From an uncultured Faecalibacterium sp. (GTDB taxonomy: Bacteria; Bacillota; Clostridia; Oscillospirales; Ruminococcaceae): 44,815 bases of DNA. The notes beneath the pieces are model-generated. The model saw nothing but the letters and a program-made list of their open reading frames with translations, was not told the origin of the DNA and searched no databases. The translations under genes were made by a program, and so were the position numbers. The stretch is taken from the NCBI GenBank assembly GCA_934561485.1, contig CAKTGS010000006.1, positions 1 through 44,815 on the forward strand, read 5' to 3'. Below are positions 25,708 through 33,750 of the stretch, piece after piece. Numbering within the stretch: position 1 is the stretch's first letter; every line of letters begins with the position of its first letter.

Positions 25708-25938
25708 TTATTGTTCCACCCGGTTCACGGCATCCCAGGTGCCGTCTGCCAGCTTTGGCTGCCACTGCTCCCACTCCTCCGGCAGCATTCGCCAGGCAAG
25801 GCCGCACCCGGCCGAGATCTCCCGTGGGAGCGGGATCAGCCGCCCGGGAACGCCTGCTGAAAGGCAATGCTTTTCCCAGGCCATTGCTTCCAGCGTTGTG
25901 CGGAACGAAAGCACAACATACCACTTTTTTACACGCAT
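25708..25938 (-). CDS. DUF3343 protein, putative Se/S carrier
   Basis: A 76-residue protein beginning MRVKKWYVVLSFRTTLEAMAWEKHC, with PREISAGCGLAWR (about 38-50), the DUF3343 core around an invariant cysteine. It is encoded directly after the cysteine desulfurase stop with no spacer (TAA then ATG). DUF3343 occurs with labile selenium genes and has been proposed as a Se/S carrier or delivery partner; no biochemical role is shown here. Confidence 0.82.
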   Translation of the reverse strand: MRVKKWYVVLSFRTTLEAMAWEKHCLSAGVPGRLIPLPREISAGCGLAWRMLPEEWEQWQPKLADGTWDAVNRVEQ

Positions 25939-27078
25939 TTACAGCTCCTGTGCCAGTTCCTGCACAGCCGCTGCGGCACGCAGGACTTCTTCTTTGGTAT
26001 TGAAATGAGAAAAGCTGAACCGCACCACACCCTGCTCTGCCGTGCCCAGTGCCTTGTGCATCAGGGGGGCACAGTGTGCACCGGCCCGCACGCAAATGCC
26101 GTAGTCCTCCCACAGGCGGTCTGCCACATAGGCAGAATCTTCCGCTCCGATGTTCAGCGACACAATGGGCGCACGCCGGGGCAGGGTCATATCGCCGTAA
26201 ACGGTAACCTTCGGGTGGACGGAAACCTTCTGATAAAACAGCTGTGCCAGCGCGTTTTCCCGCTGCGCTATCGTTTCAATGCCCTGTTCCAGCAGCCATT
26301 GCACCCCGGCACACAGTCCGGCCAGGCCCGGAACATTCAGTGTTCCGGCTTCCAGTGCAGTGGGCATCTGTGCCGGGTGATGTTCGTCAAAACTGTGCAC
26401 GCCGCTGCCGCCTACCATCAATGGTGCGATGGAAAGCCCCGGCCGCACATACAGTCCACCGGTTCCCTGCGGGCCAAGCAGTGCCTTGTGCCCCGTAAAG
26501 CACAACACGTCTATCCCCAGCGCCTGCACATCCAACGGCTGTTCGCCCGTCGCCTGGGCAGCATCTACGACCAGCAGCAGACCATGCCGCCTTGCAAAGG
26601 CAGACGCTTTTACAAGGTCGGTGCCGTTGCCGGTGACATTGGAGGCTGCTGTTACCACCAGGGATTTCGTGTTGGGCTGCACAAGGCTGCCCCACCGGTC
26701 CGGCTCCAGCCGGGCCTTTTCTCCGACTGGGGCAATGGTCAGCTGCACACCCTGCTCCCGCAAACGGTACAGCGGGCGTAGAACAGAGTTATGCTCGCAC
26801 ACGGTTGTAATGACGTGATCTCCCGGCACCAGCAGCCCGTTCAGGGCAGTATTCAATGCGGCTGTGGCGTTTGCCGCAAAGGCAATGCAGCCAGGGTCCG
26901 GGGCGTGCAGCAGCTGCGCCACTGCTTCCCGCGCAGCATACACCAGTCGTGCGGCATGAAGCGTTGGTTCATGGGCACCACGCCCCGGGTTCCCTGCGGA
27001 GCGCAGAGCATCCAGCATAGCCGCTTCCACCTGCGGCGGCTTGCGCAGCGTGGTAGCCGCGTTATCCAGATAGATCAC
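25939..27078 (-). CDS. Cysteine desulfurase/selenocysteine lyase family protein (class V)
   Basis: PLP enzyme that removes sulfur (or selenium) from cysteine (or selenocysteine) to a persulfide. The 379 residues start MIYLDNAATT and show VVDAAQATGEQPLDV, then SFTGHK-type CFTGHKALLGPQGTGGL with the PLP lysine (about 199). The catalytic cysteine loop RAGAHCAPLMHKALGT is at about 335-350. Neighbours (SelD, YedF, DUF3343) suggest supply of selenide to the cofactor pathway. The GTG start overlaps the yedF stop (GTGA). Confidence 0.92.
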   Translation of the reverse strand: MIYLDNAATTLRKPPQVEAAMLDALRSAGNPGRGAHEPTLHAARLVYAAREAVAQLLHAPDPGCIAFAANATAALNTALNGLLVPGDHVITTVCEHNSVLRPLYRLREQGVQLTIAPVGEKARLEPDRWGSLVQPNTKSLVVTAASNVTGNGTDLVKASAFARRHGLLLVVDAAQATGEQPLDVQALGIDVLCFTGHKALLGPQGTGGLYVRPGLSIAPLMVGGSGVHSFDEHHPAQMPTALEAGTLNVPGLAGLCAGVQWLLEQGIETIAQRENALAQLFYQKVSVHPKVTVYGDMTLPRRAPIVSLNIGAEDSAYVADRLWEDYGICVRAGAHCAPLMHKALGTAEQGVVRFSFSHFNTKEEVLRAAAAVQELAQEL

Positions 27079-27686
27079 GGCTTGACCACGCTCCCGGCCT
27101 GGGTGAGCTTTTCCACAATGCTGTACATATTGGTCACACTGCCCACGGCCAGCTTTTCGGTCAGGCCATAGAAGTTCAGGCAGGTGCCGCAGGTCTGGAT
27201 CTCCACGCCCTGGGCTTCCAGCGCCTTGAGGTCCTCCAGCATGGGCGAGCCTTCACAGGTCAGGGATGCACCGCCGTTGTAAAACAGAATGGTCTTGGGC
27301 AGCTTGTCCTGCTGGGTAAGCGCAAACACAAATGCCTTGAGCAGGGTTTTGCCCAGTTCCTCTGCGCCATCGCCCATCTTATCCGAACCAATGGCCACCA
27401 CCGTATCGGTGCGGGCATCAGGGATGCAGGTTTCCGGCGCTTCCTCCACAGCGGGAGTATCGCCAAGGGTGAACAGCACCCGATATTCCTGCTCTGCCCG
27501 CTTTTCGGCGCTGTACTGGAAGCCCTTCTGCTGGGCCATTTTGGTCAGGTTCTGCACAGCAATTTCATTGTCCACCAGAATTTCCACCTGACCGGCGTTC
27601 TGCAGCTCTGCAATCGCCTTTTTGGCTTTTACCACCGGCAGCGGACAGGCATCGCCCCGTGCATCCACTTGAATAAAATTTGCCAT
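27075..27686 (-). CDS. yedF: Sulfurtransferase-like selenium metabolism protein YedF
   Basis: Two-domain protein: an N-terminal TusA-type domain with CPLP at 14-17 (cysteine carrier) and a C-terminal DsrE-like domain (about 95-200, VVAIGSDKMGDGAEELGKTLL, ILFYNGGASLTCEGS, CGTCLNFYG). The 203 residues are normal. YedF occurs with SelD and the labile selenium trait. It may carry Se/S to or from the synthetase; this is inference. It shares one base (TAATG) with the selD stop. Confidence 0.92.
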   Translation of the reverse strand: MANFIQVDARGDACPLPVVKAKKAIAELQNAGQVEILVDNEIAVQNLTKMAQQKGFQYSAEKRAEQEYRVLFTLGDTPAVEEAPETCIPDARTDTVVAIGSDKMGDGAEELGKTLLKAFVFALTQQDKLPKTILFYNGGASLTCEGSPMLEDLKALEAQGVEIQTCGTCLNFYGLTEKLAVGSVTNMYSIVEKLTQAGSVVKP

Positions 27687-28741
27687 TATAATCCAGTCTC
27701 CTTTCCTTCACCGCACACGGTGATTTCAACCTCTTGTCCGGGCAGAATTTCGCCCACGATTCTGGCAGGCAGCCCGGCCGCCTGCAGCTCCTGTTCCAAT
27801 GCCGCTGCGTCCTGCGGAGCCACGGCAAGCAGCAACCCGCCGGAGGTCTGCGGGTCAAACAGCACTTCTTCCATGGCAAACGACACCCGCTCGAATCGGA
27901 CGAACGGCCCGGTATGGTTGCGGTTGCGCTGCCCGGCTGCGGTGTACAAAAAGTCATCCGCCGCCTTTTCGGCCCCCGGCAGCACCGGCACCGCCCGGGC
28001 ATCCACCCGGCAGGAAAGTCTGCCGCCCATCATCTCGTGCAGATGCCCCAGAAAGCTGAAACCGGTCACATCGGTGGCTGCGTGCACTTCGTACCGGCGG
28101 CTGATCTCCGCAGCCGCTTTGTTCAGGGTGGTCATGGAAGCAATGGCCGCCGCCATGTGCTCCGGGGCGGCTTCTCCCACGCGGTTTGCGGTGCAAAGCA
28201 GTCCCACACCCAGCGCCTTGGTCAGGATCAGCCGGTCTCCGGGGCAGCCGGTGTCGTTGGCGTACATCCGGTGCGGGTCCACAAGGCCGGTCACCGACAG
28301 GCCATACTTGACGCCGTTGTCGGCAATGGAATGGCCGCCCGCCAGCATTCCGCCCGCTTCCGCCACCTTTTCGGCCCCGCCGCGCAGGATCTCGCCCAGA
28401 ATGTTCAGGTCCATGCTCTCCGGGAAGCAGACCAGGTTCAGTGCGGTTTTTACCTCGCCGCCCATGGCGTAGACATCGCTCAGGGCATTGGCCGCCGCAA
28501 TCTGCCCGAAGGTATAAGGGTCGTCCACCATCGGCGGAAAAAAGTCCACCGTCTGCACCAAAGCCAGGTCATCTGCAATGCGGTACACGGCGGCATCATC
28601 CCGGCTGTCGTAGCCGATCAGAAGGTTCGGGTCTTTTTCGCCGCGCGGCAGTTTTTCCAGGATGCGGCTCAGCACCCCGGCTCCCAGTTTGGCGGTGCAG
28701 CCGCCGCCCGTACAAAACACGATTTTTTCTTCTTTGCTCAT
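27686..28741 (-). CDS. selD: Selenide, water dikinase SelD
   Basis: Makes selenophosphate from selenide and ATP. The 351 residues have the active-site pair C15 and K18 (GGGCTAK), aligned with the catalytic Cys/Lys of SelD, so this is a cysteine, not a selenocysteine, form. Other patterns are [49 protein letters not shown] and [15 protein letters not shown]. Selenophosphate can feed selenocysteine tRNA, seleno-uridine or the labile selenium cofactor; only the last has clear neighbours here. ATGA overlap with yqeC. Confidence 0.96.
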   Translation of the reverse strand: MSKEEKIVFCTGGGCTAKLGAGVLSRILEKLPRGEKDPNLLIGYDSRDDAAVYRIADDLALVQTVDFFPPMVDDPYTFGQIAAANALSDVYAMGGEVKTALNLVCFPESMDLNILGEILRGGAEKVAEAGGMLAGGHSIADNGVKYGLSVTGLVDPHRMYANDTGCPGDRLILTKALGVGLLCTANRVGEAAPEHMAAAIASMTTLNKAAAEISRRYEVHAATDVTGFSFLGHLHEMMGGRLSCRVDARAVPVLPGAEKAADDFLYTAAGQRNRNHTGPFVRFERVSFAMEEVLFDPQTSGGLLLAVAPQDAAALEQELQAAGLPARIVGEILPGQEVEITVCGEGKETGL

Positions 28742-29445
28742 GCTCGTTCTTTCTCTGTGAACGCCGTCAGCCGACAGTTCACACCATACTGTTTCTGCAA
28801 TAGGTCCGCCGTCTGCTGCCCCAGTGCCCGGCGCTGTGCCGTATCGGCCTGGTTGAGCACCGCATAAAATGTGCGGCTGCCCACCTGCCTGCGGCCGCCC
28901 TCTCTGCTTGCCAGCAGCTGCGCCAGAAGTTCCGGGGTCAGCAGGGTCTCCGGCCCGGTGTGCAGCAGGGCGCAGGCGTATTCCGTGCGGAAGCAGACCT
29001 CCCGCAGCGGCCTGCCCAGGGCAGAAAGCCCAGCCACTGCCAGCACAACATCGCTTTCCGGCAGAAGAACCGGCTCATGCGCCGCAGGTGCCTTGCAGGG
29101 CAGCCGCTTTGCACCGTCCGCTTCCAACAAGACAAAATCAGCCTGCGGCCGCCAGCCTGCCCACTGCTCCTGCAACGGAAAGGTCAGTTTGCCGCTCGGG
29201 GCAGCCGTGCCCGCCACGGCGTACCTTCCCTGTGCCCACAACGCGGCAAGCTGTGCATCGGTCTGTGCCCAGGCCCCATTTTGCGGGCACCGGATGTGGG
29301 TAGTGGTAGACACCAGCACCCGCCAGCCTTTTTGGGCGCAATGCCGCGCCATGGCATACAGCAGCGTGGTTTTGCCGCCGCCGCCCACCAGCGAGACCAC
29401 ACGGCCTTTTTCGGCCAGAAACGGAAATTCGGTTTCCAGGATCAT
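28738..29445 (-). CDS. yqeC: Selenium cofactor biosynthesis protein YqeC
   Basis: P-loop protein tied to the selenium-dependent molybdenum hydroxylase trait. The 235 residues have GGGGKTTL at 21-28, [12 protein letters not shown] VLVSTTTHI and [22 protein letters not shown], a characteristic YqeC stretch. Predicted ATP/GTP-dependent role in cofactor maturation. It overlaps the molybdopterin subunit stop by an ATGA junction and selD by another. Confidence 0.9.
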   Translation of the reverse strand: MILETEFPFLAEKGRVVSLVGGGGKTTLLYAMARHCAQKGWRVLVSTTTHIRCPQNGAWAQTDAQLAALWAQGRYAVAGTAAPSGKLTFPLQEQWAGWRPQADFVLLEADGAKRLPCKAPAAHEPVLLPESDVVLAVAGLSALGRPLREVCFRTEYACALLHTGPETLLTPELLAQLLASREGGRRQVGSRTFYAVLNQADTAQRRALGQQTADLLQKQYGVNCRLTAFTEKERA

Positions 29446-31733
29446 TTCTGATTCTCGGCCACAGCCATAGCGACCTGTTCCGGCGTGATGGGCAGCTCAT
29501 AGAAGCGGGTGCCGATGGCATTGTAAATAGCATCCGAAATGGCCGGAAGCGGCGTATTGATGACCACCTCACCGATGGACTTTGCACCAAAGGGGCCGTT
29601 CGGCTCGTAGCTGTTTTCAAATTCCATCCGGATCCTGCCCACATCCGTGCGGGCCGGAATCTTGTACTGGAAGAGCGAATTTTCTTCCGGGTAGCCGTTT
29701 TTGTCGTAGGTGATGTTCTCGGTCAGGGTCATGCCGATGCCCTGCAGCAGGCCGCCCTCAGCCTGCACACGGGTCAGATTTGGGTTGATGGGGGTGCCGC
29801 AGTCCACGCAGGCATCAAATTCCAGCAGCTTCACCTCACCGGTTTCGGTGTCCACTTCCACCTCAGCGGCACCCACCATGTACGGCGGCGGCGACAGCGG
29901 CGAAGTGTGGGTCTCGGTGGCTTCCAGCGGCACCATGTGGCCGAACTGGGAGGCGTAGGCGATTTCCGACAAGGTCTTTTTCTTTTCCGGAGCAGTGCTT
30001 TCAAACACCACCTTGCCGTCAAACTCCACCGCATCCTCCGGGCAGCCCAGCAGTTCGGCTCCCAGCTTGCAAATCTGGGTGCGCAGTTTCAGGGCGCACT
30101 TTTCGGTGGCTTTGCCGGTCACGTAGGCGGTGCTGGACGCATAGGAACCGGAATCGTAGGGCGAAGAATCGGTGTCTGCACTGAAAACCGCAATGTTGTC
30201 CAGCGGGCAGTCCAGCACCTCTGCTGCGATCTGTGCCTGGGTGGTGTCCGAGCCGGTGCCCATATCGGCAGAGCCGAGCAGCAGGGTGTAAAAGCCGTCA
30301 TCGTTCAATTTTAGGGTAGCACTGCCCACATCCATGCCGGAAATGCCGGACCCCTGCATGGCCATGCCCATGCCAACGGCCCGCACCTTGCCATTGCCCA
30401 GATCCCGGGACGGATATTTGTGCTCCCAGTCGATCATCTCACGTACCTTGACCAGGCACCGGTCCAGCGCACAGCTGGTGTTCACGGCCCCGTAATAAGC
30501 GGGCATCACATCGCCTTCCTGCACGGTGTTTTTCAGGCGCAGTACAAAGGGGTCCATATTCAGTTTATGGGCCAGCTCATTGACGGCAGATTCCACCGCG
30601 AACAGGCCCTGGGTCGCGCCGTAGCCGCGGTATGCACCAGCGGACATGTGGTTGGTGTACACCACATCGCTGACAAAGCGGAAAGCCTCGGCTTTGCCGT
30701 ACAGCGGGATGGATTTGTGGCCGGACAGGCCCACCGTGGTGGGGCCGTGCTCGCCGTAGGCACCTGTATTGGACAGCGTATACATATCAATGCCCTTTAC
30801 AATGCCGTCCCGGGTGGCACCCAGCCGCACATGGATTTCCATTTCATGGCGGGGCGAAGAAGCGATCTGGCTTTCCACCCGGCTGAAGATGATCTTGGAG
30901 GGCTTTTTGGTTTTCCAGGTCACAAAGGCCGGGTACACTTCGCTGACCGCCGTCTGTTTGGCTCCAAAGCCGCCGCCGATGCGGGGTTTGGCAACGCGGA
31001 TCATGGACTTGGGAATGTGCAGCGCGTTGGCAATGTTGCGGCGGGCATGGAACACGATCTGGGTAGAGCTGAGCACATTCAGCCGCCCGTAGGTGTCAAT
31101 GGAGCAATAGGTGCGGAAGGTCTCCATCATGGCCTGCTGGCAGGCCTTGGTGTGGTACACGTGGTCAATAACGATATCGCTGGCGGCCAGAACGGCATCA
31201 ATGTCGCCGCTGCCGCATTCATCGTGAGCGCACAGGTTGCGCTTGTTGTCGGCTCCCACCGGGCACAGGCTTTCCCAGTTGGCTTCCGGGTGCACAAGGA
31301 TGGGGTTATCCTTGGCGGTGTGGTAATCCAGCACCGGTTCTAGCACCTCATACTCCACCTTGATGAGCTTCAGGGCCTTGTCTACGCACTTTTCATCCTT
31401 GCCAGCCACAATGGCCACCACGTCACCCACAAAGCGCACATGGCGGTCGATCACCAGCCGGTCGTAGGGGCTGGCTTCCGGGTAGGTCTGGCCTGCTTCC
31501 GTATAGCGGCGGCCGTTCTGATCCACGTCCTCCCAGGTATAAATGGCTTCAATACCGGGCACCTTTTTGGCCACCATCGTGTTGATGGCTTTGACCATAG
31601 CGTTGGCATAGGGCGACCGCAGCAGTTTGACGATCAGGCAGTCCTGCGGAATCACATCGTCCATGTACACCGGCTGGCCGGTGACCAGCTGCATGGCATC
31701 CTTTTTGCGGAAAGGCTTATTGATGGTTTTCAT
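29442..31733 (-). CDS. Molybdenum hydroxylase, molybdopterin-binding (large) subunit
   Basis: Catalytic subunit of a xanthine dehydrogenase/purine hydroxylase-like complex. The 763 residues show the xanthine oxidase family order: substrate funnel region with FVGDVVAIVAG, GGGFGAKQ near 255, AYRGYGATQG (Arg in the FRGFG-like loop), and MoCo contacts GSADMGTGSDTTQAQIAAEVL. The catalytic glutamate is at 722 in GAKSIGE. No in-frame TGA. The selenium here would be a labile cofactor ligand, not selenocysteine. Substrate is not decided; purine is likely from the adjacent permease. It lies in the middle of a coupled operon. Confidence 0.93.
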   Translation of the reverse strand: MKTINKPFRKKDAMQLVTGQPVYMDDVIPQDCLIVKLLRSPYANAMVKAINTMVAKKVPGIEAIYTWEDVDQNGRRYTEAGQTYPEASPYDRLVIDRHVRFVGDVVAIVAGKDEKCVDKALKLIKVEYEVLEPVLDYHTAKDNPILVHPEANWESLCPVGADNKRNLCAHDECGSGDIDAVLAASDIVIDHVYHTKACQQAMMETFRTYCSIDTYGRLNVLSSTQIVFHARRNIANALHIPKSMIRVAKPRIGGGFGAKQTAVSEVYPAFVTWKTKKPSKIIFSRVESQIASSPRHEMEIHVRLGATRDGIVKGIDMYTLSNTGAYGEHGPTTVGLSGHKSIPLYGKAEAFRFVSDVVYTNHMSAGAYRGYGATQGLFAVESAVNELAHKLNMDPFVLRLKNTVQEGDVMPAYYGAVNTSCALDRCLVKVREMIDWEHKYPSRDLGNGKVRAVGMGMAMQGSGISGMDVGSATLKLNDDGFYTLLLGSADMGTGSDTTQAQIAAEVLDCPLDNIAVFSADTDSSPYDSGSYASSTAYVTGKATEKCALKLRTQICKLGAELLGCPEDAVEFDGKVVFESTAPEKKKTLSEIAYASQFGHMVPLEATETHTSPLSPPPYMVGAAEVEVDTETGEVKLLEFDACVDCGTPINPNLTRVQAEGGLLQGIGMTLTENITYDKNGYPEENSLFQYKIPARTDVGRIRMEFENSYEPNGPFGAKSIGEVVINTPLPAISDAIYNAIGTRFYELPITPEQVAMAVAENQK

Positions 31734-32200
31734 TCTGCGGCCTCCTTCTGCTTTTTCCAGGCCAGAAAGCTCTGGATACCGCGCAGCTGGCCCTCATAGC
31801 CGGAGCAGCGGCACAGGTTGCCGGAAAGGTATTCTTTGATCTCCTCTTCCGAGGGATACGGCTTTTCCCGGAACAGCGCCAGTGCATTTATGATAAAGCC
31901 CGGGTTGCAGAAGCCGCACTGTTCTGCGCCCTGGTCGGCAATGAACGCGCCGAACTCGGCGGCTTCCTCCTGCAGGCCTTCCAGCGTGGTTACCCGATGG
32001 CCACTGGCACGGACCGCCAGCACCGAGCAGGACAGCACCGGCTTTTCATCCAGAAACACGGTGCACAGCCCGCAGTTGGAAGTCTCGCAGCCGCGCTTGA
32101 CGCTCTTGCAGCCCTGTGCACGCACAAAGTCGATGAGCAGTGTATCCGGTGCCACATCGGCAGAAATTTTGGTTCCATTCAAGGTCAGGTTGATCTGCAT
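31730..32200 (-). CDS. Molybdenum hydroxylase, 2Fe-2S subunit
   Basis: Electron-transfer subunit with two [2Fe-2S] clusters. The 156 residues carry C38, C43, C46 and C58 (plant-ferredoxin cluster) and C95, C98, C130 and C132 (second cluster; QCGFCNPG, GNLCRCSGY). A stand-alone small subunit means the enzyme is of the three-subunit xdhABC-like type. ATGA overlap with the large subunit. Confidence 0.95.
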   Translation of the reverse strand: MQINLTLNGTKISADVAPDTLLIDFVRAQGCKSVKRGCETSNCGLCTVFLDEKPVLSCSVLAVRASGHRVTTLEGLQEEAAEFGAFIADQGAEQCGFCNPGFIINALALFREKPYPSEEEIKEYLSGNLCRCSGYEGQLRGIQSFLAWKKQKEAAE

Positions 32201-32983
32201 TTAGGTTTCCTCCTGTAGGGCACGGTTTTCCAGCTCCTGTGCAGCACGCCGCACCAGCACGCCGGTCAGGTGGCGGCGGTATGCGGCGCTGCCGCGCATG
32301 TTCGAGCCGGTGACCACCTGCTGTCGGATATCCTCGGCCAGCTGCTGTGCCGGTGCAGCCGGCATTTCAAACAGCACGGCCTTGAGCGGGCGGGCCCCCA
32401 CCGCAAACCGGAAGCGGCCATCCTGCAGGCGGGCAGCGGCGCAGGTCAGCACCGGAATGTCGGTCTGACTGTTGCGCACTGACTGATAGAAAAATTCCGC
32501 CGCCTCTTTTTTTACGATCAGCCGCACAAGAATGTCCCGGTCGTAGGGGCGCTCGGCATACTCCCGCAGGGGCACAATGCCGCCCTTGTACAGTTCCACC
32601 GAGCAGTCCATGGCCAGAAACAGGGTCAGCACATCCGAAAAGCCGAACCGGCTGTAAATGCTGCCGCCCACCGTGGCCAGATTGCGCAGCTGCACGCCCA
32701 CAATGTGGCGCAGCGCTTCCTTCACAGCACCGTGGGTATAGGTGTCCAGTCCGGGGTGGGTCTCCAGCTGGCGCAGGGTGACCATGGCCCCAATGGAAAA
32801 GCCCTCCTCCGTTTCCTCAATGGTATCCAGTCCCAGGCCGGAAAGGTCGATGGCTGTGCCAACGTTGATCGTTTCCATTTTAAGCCAGATCATCCCGCCG
32901 ATCACACGGTTGGGCTTTTTCTGATTCAGCCGCCAGGCTTCTTCCAGACTTTCGGCCCGTTTATAGTCTCGGATCGTCATCAT
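32201..32983 (-). CDS. Molybdenum hydroxylase, FAD-binding subunit
   Basis: FAD domain protein of the molybdopterin dehydrogenase family, 260 residues. The N-terminal lobe has RVIGGMIWLKM and the FAD-pyrophosphate region with IVGVQLRNLATVGGSIYSRFGFSD. The C-terminal lobe carries the CO dehydrogenase flavoprotein type domain (RDILVRLIVKKEAAEFFYQSVR, AVGARPLKAVLFEMPA). First gene of the operon, behind a sigma-A promoter. Confidence 0.92.
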   Translation of the reverse strand: MMTIRDYKRAESLEEAWRLNQKKPNRVIGGMIWLKMETINVGTAIDLSGLGLDTIEETEEGFSIGAMVTLRQLETHPGLDTYTHGAVKEALRHIVGVQLRNLATVGGSIYSRFGFSDVLTLFLAMDCSVELYKGGIVPLREYAERPYDRDILVRLIVKKEAAEFFYQSVRNSQTDIPVLTCAAARLQDGRFRFAVGARPLKAVLFEMPAAPAQQLAEDIRQQVVTGSNMRGSAAYRRHLTGVLVRRAAQELENRALQEET

Positions 32984-33016
32984 GTGCAGGTCCCTCTCTT
33001 TTTACTTGCTTTTCTT

Positions 33017-33046
33017 ATTTTAGCACAGACACGGATTGCGTTTCAA
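33017..33046 (-). promoter_or_regulatory. Promoter of the molybdenum hydroxylase operon
   Basis: Minus-strand TTGAAA (33041-33046), 18-base spacer, TAAAAT (33017-33022). Its -35 overlaps the -35 of the divergent plus-strand promoter, so one regulator could control both sides. Confidence 0.72.
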
Positions 33047-33065
33047 TTCCCGATTGCGTTATAAT
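33036..33065 (+). promoter_or_regulatory. Promoter of the mocA-like gene, with GATTGCGTT direct repeats
   Basis: TTGCGT (33036-33041), 18-base spacer, TATAAT (33060-33065). The 9-base direct repeat GATTGCGTT occurs at 33034-33042 and 33052-33060 (18-base period), covering the -35 and the spacer end. A regulator site is possible. Confidence 0.75.
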
Positions 33066-33096
33066 ACAAAAAAACAGGAAAAAGAAGGGCTTGTGT

Positions 33097-33750
33097 ATGC
33101 AAACGCATCCGTCCATTGGCTGTGTGATCATGGCTTCCGGCCTGAGCCGCCGCTTTGGCTCCAACAAACTGCTGACCCCGTTTGCCGGGCAGCCGATGCT
33201 CTGCCGTGCCTTTGCCGCCACAAACACCCCTCTGCTGGCGGCGCGCATCGTGGTGACGCGCTCGGCAGCCGTGCAGAAATTGTGCCAGGCACACGGCGTT
33301 CCCGTGCTGTTGCACGGCCTGCCCTTTCGCAGCGATACCGTCCGGCTGGGGCTGACCGCCCTGCTGGAGCTGCAGCCGGACCTTGCGGGCTGCATGTTCC
33401 TGCCCGGTGATCAGCCGCTGCTGCGCCGGGAAAGCGTGAATCAGCTGCTGACTGCCTTTGCGCAGACACAAAAAGAAACAGAACGGGCAATCTTCCGCGC
33501 AGGGTTCCCGGTCAGCAATGACACAGGTTCCCTTGTGGGAAGCCCCGTTCTGTTTGGAAGCGGATTTTTTACCGAACTGTGCACCCTGCCGGAAGGCAAA
33601 GGCGGCAATGTTCTAATCAAAAAGTATCCTGCGCAGGTTCACACGGTCTGCCTTGCAAACCGGGAAGAACTGCTGGATGCAGACACCCCCGAAGCGCTGG
33701 CACAGCTGGAAATGCTGGCCCGGCAGAAAGGCTGCATTTATTCTGCCTGA
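33097..33750 (+). CDS. MocA/MobA-like molybdopterin nucleotidyltransferase
   Basis: Predicted CTP (or GTP):molybdopterin nucleotidyltransferase of the MobA-like NTP transferase fold, which makes the dinucleotide cofactor of hydroxylases. The 217 residues start at the ATG at 33097 with AAGG 8 bases upstream. The nucleotide loop ASGLSRRFGSNKLL is at about 13-26 and LPGDQPLL near 104. MCD-type cytidylyltransferase (MocA) is favoured because xanthine dehydrogenase-like enzymes use MCD, but MobA-type specificity cannot be excluded by eye. It is divergent from the operon and its 3' end overlaps the convergent permease by 13 bases. Confidence 0.82.
   Translation: MQTHPSIGCVIMASGLSRRFGSNKLLTPFAGQPMLCRAFAATNTPLLAARIVVTRSAAVQKLCQAHGVPVLLHGLPFRSDTVRLGLTALLELQPDLAGCMFLPGDQPLLRRESVNQLLTAFAQTQKETERAIFRAGFPVSNDTGSLVGSPVLFGSGFFTELCTLPEGKGGNVLIKKYPAQVHTVCLANREELLDADTPEALAQLEMLARQKGCIYSA

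Noticed and set aside
27686..28741. Selenocysteine in SelD or the hydroxylase
   Set aside because: The frames are intact without in-frame TGA, and the catalytic residue of SelD is encoded as Cys15.
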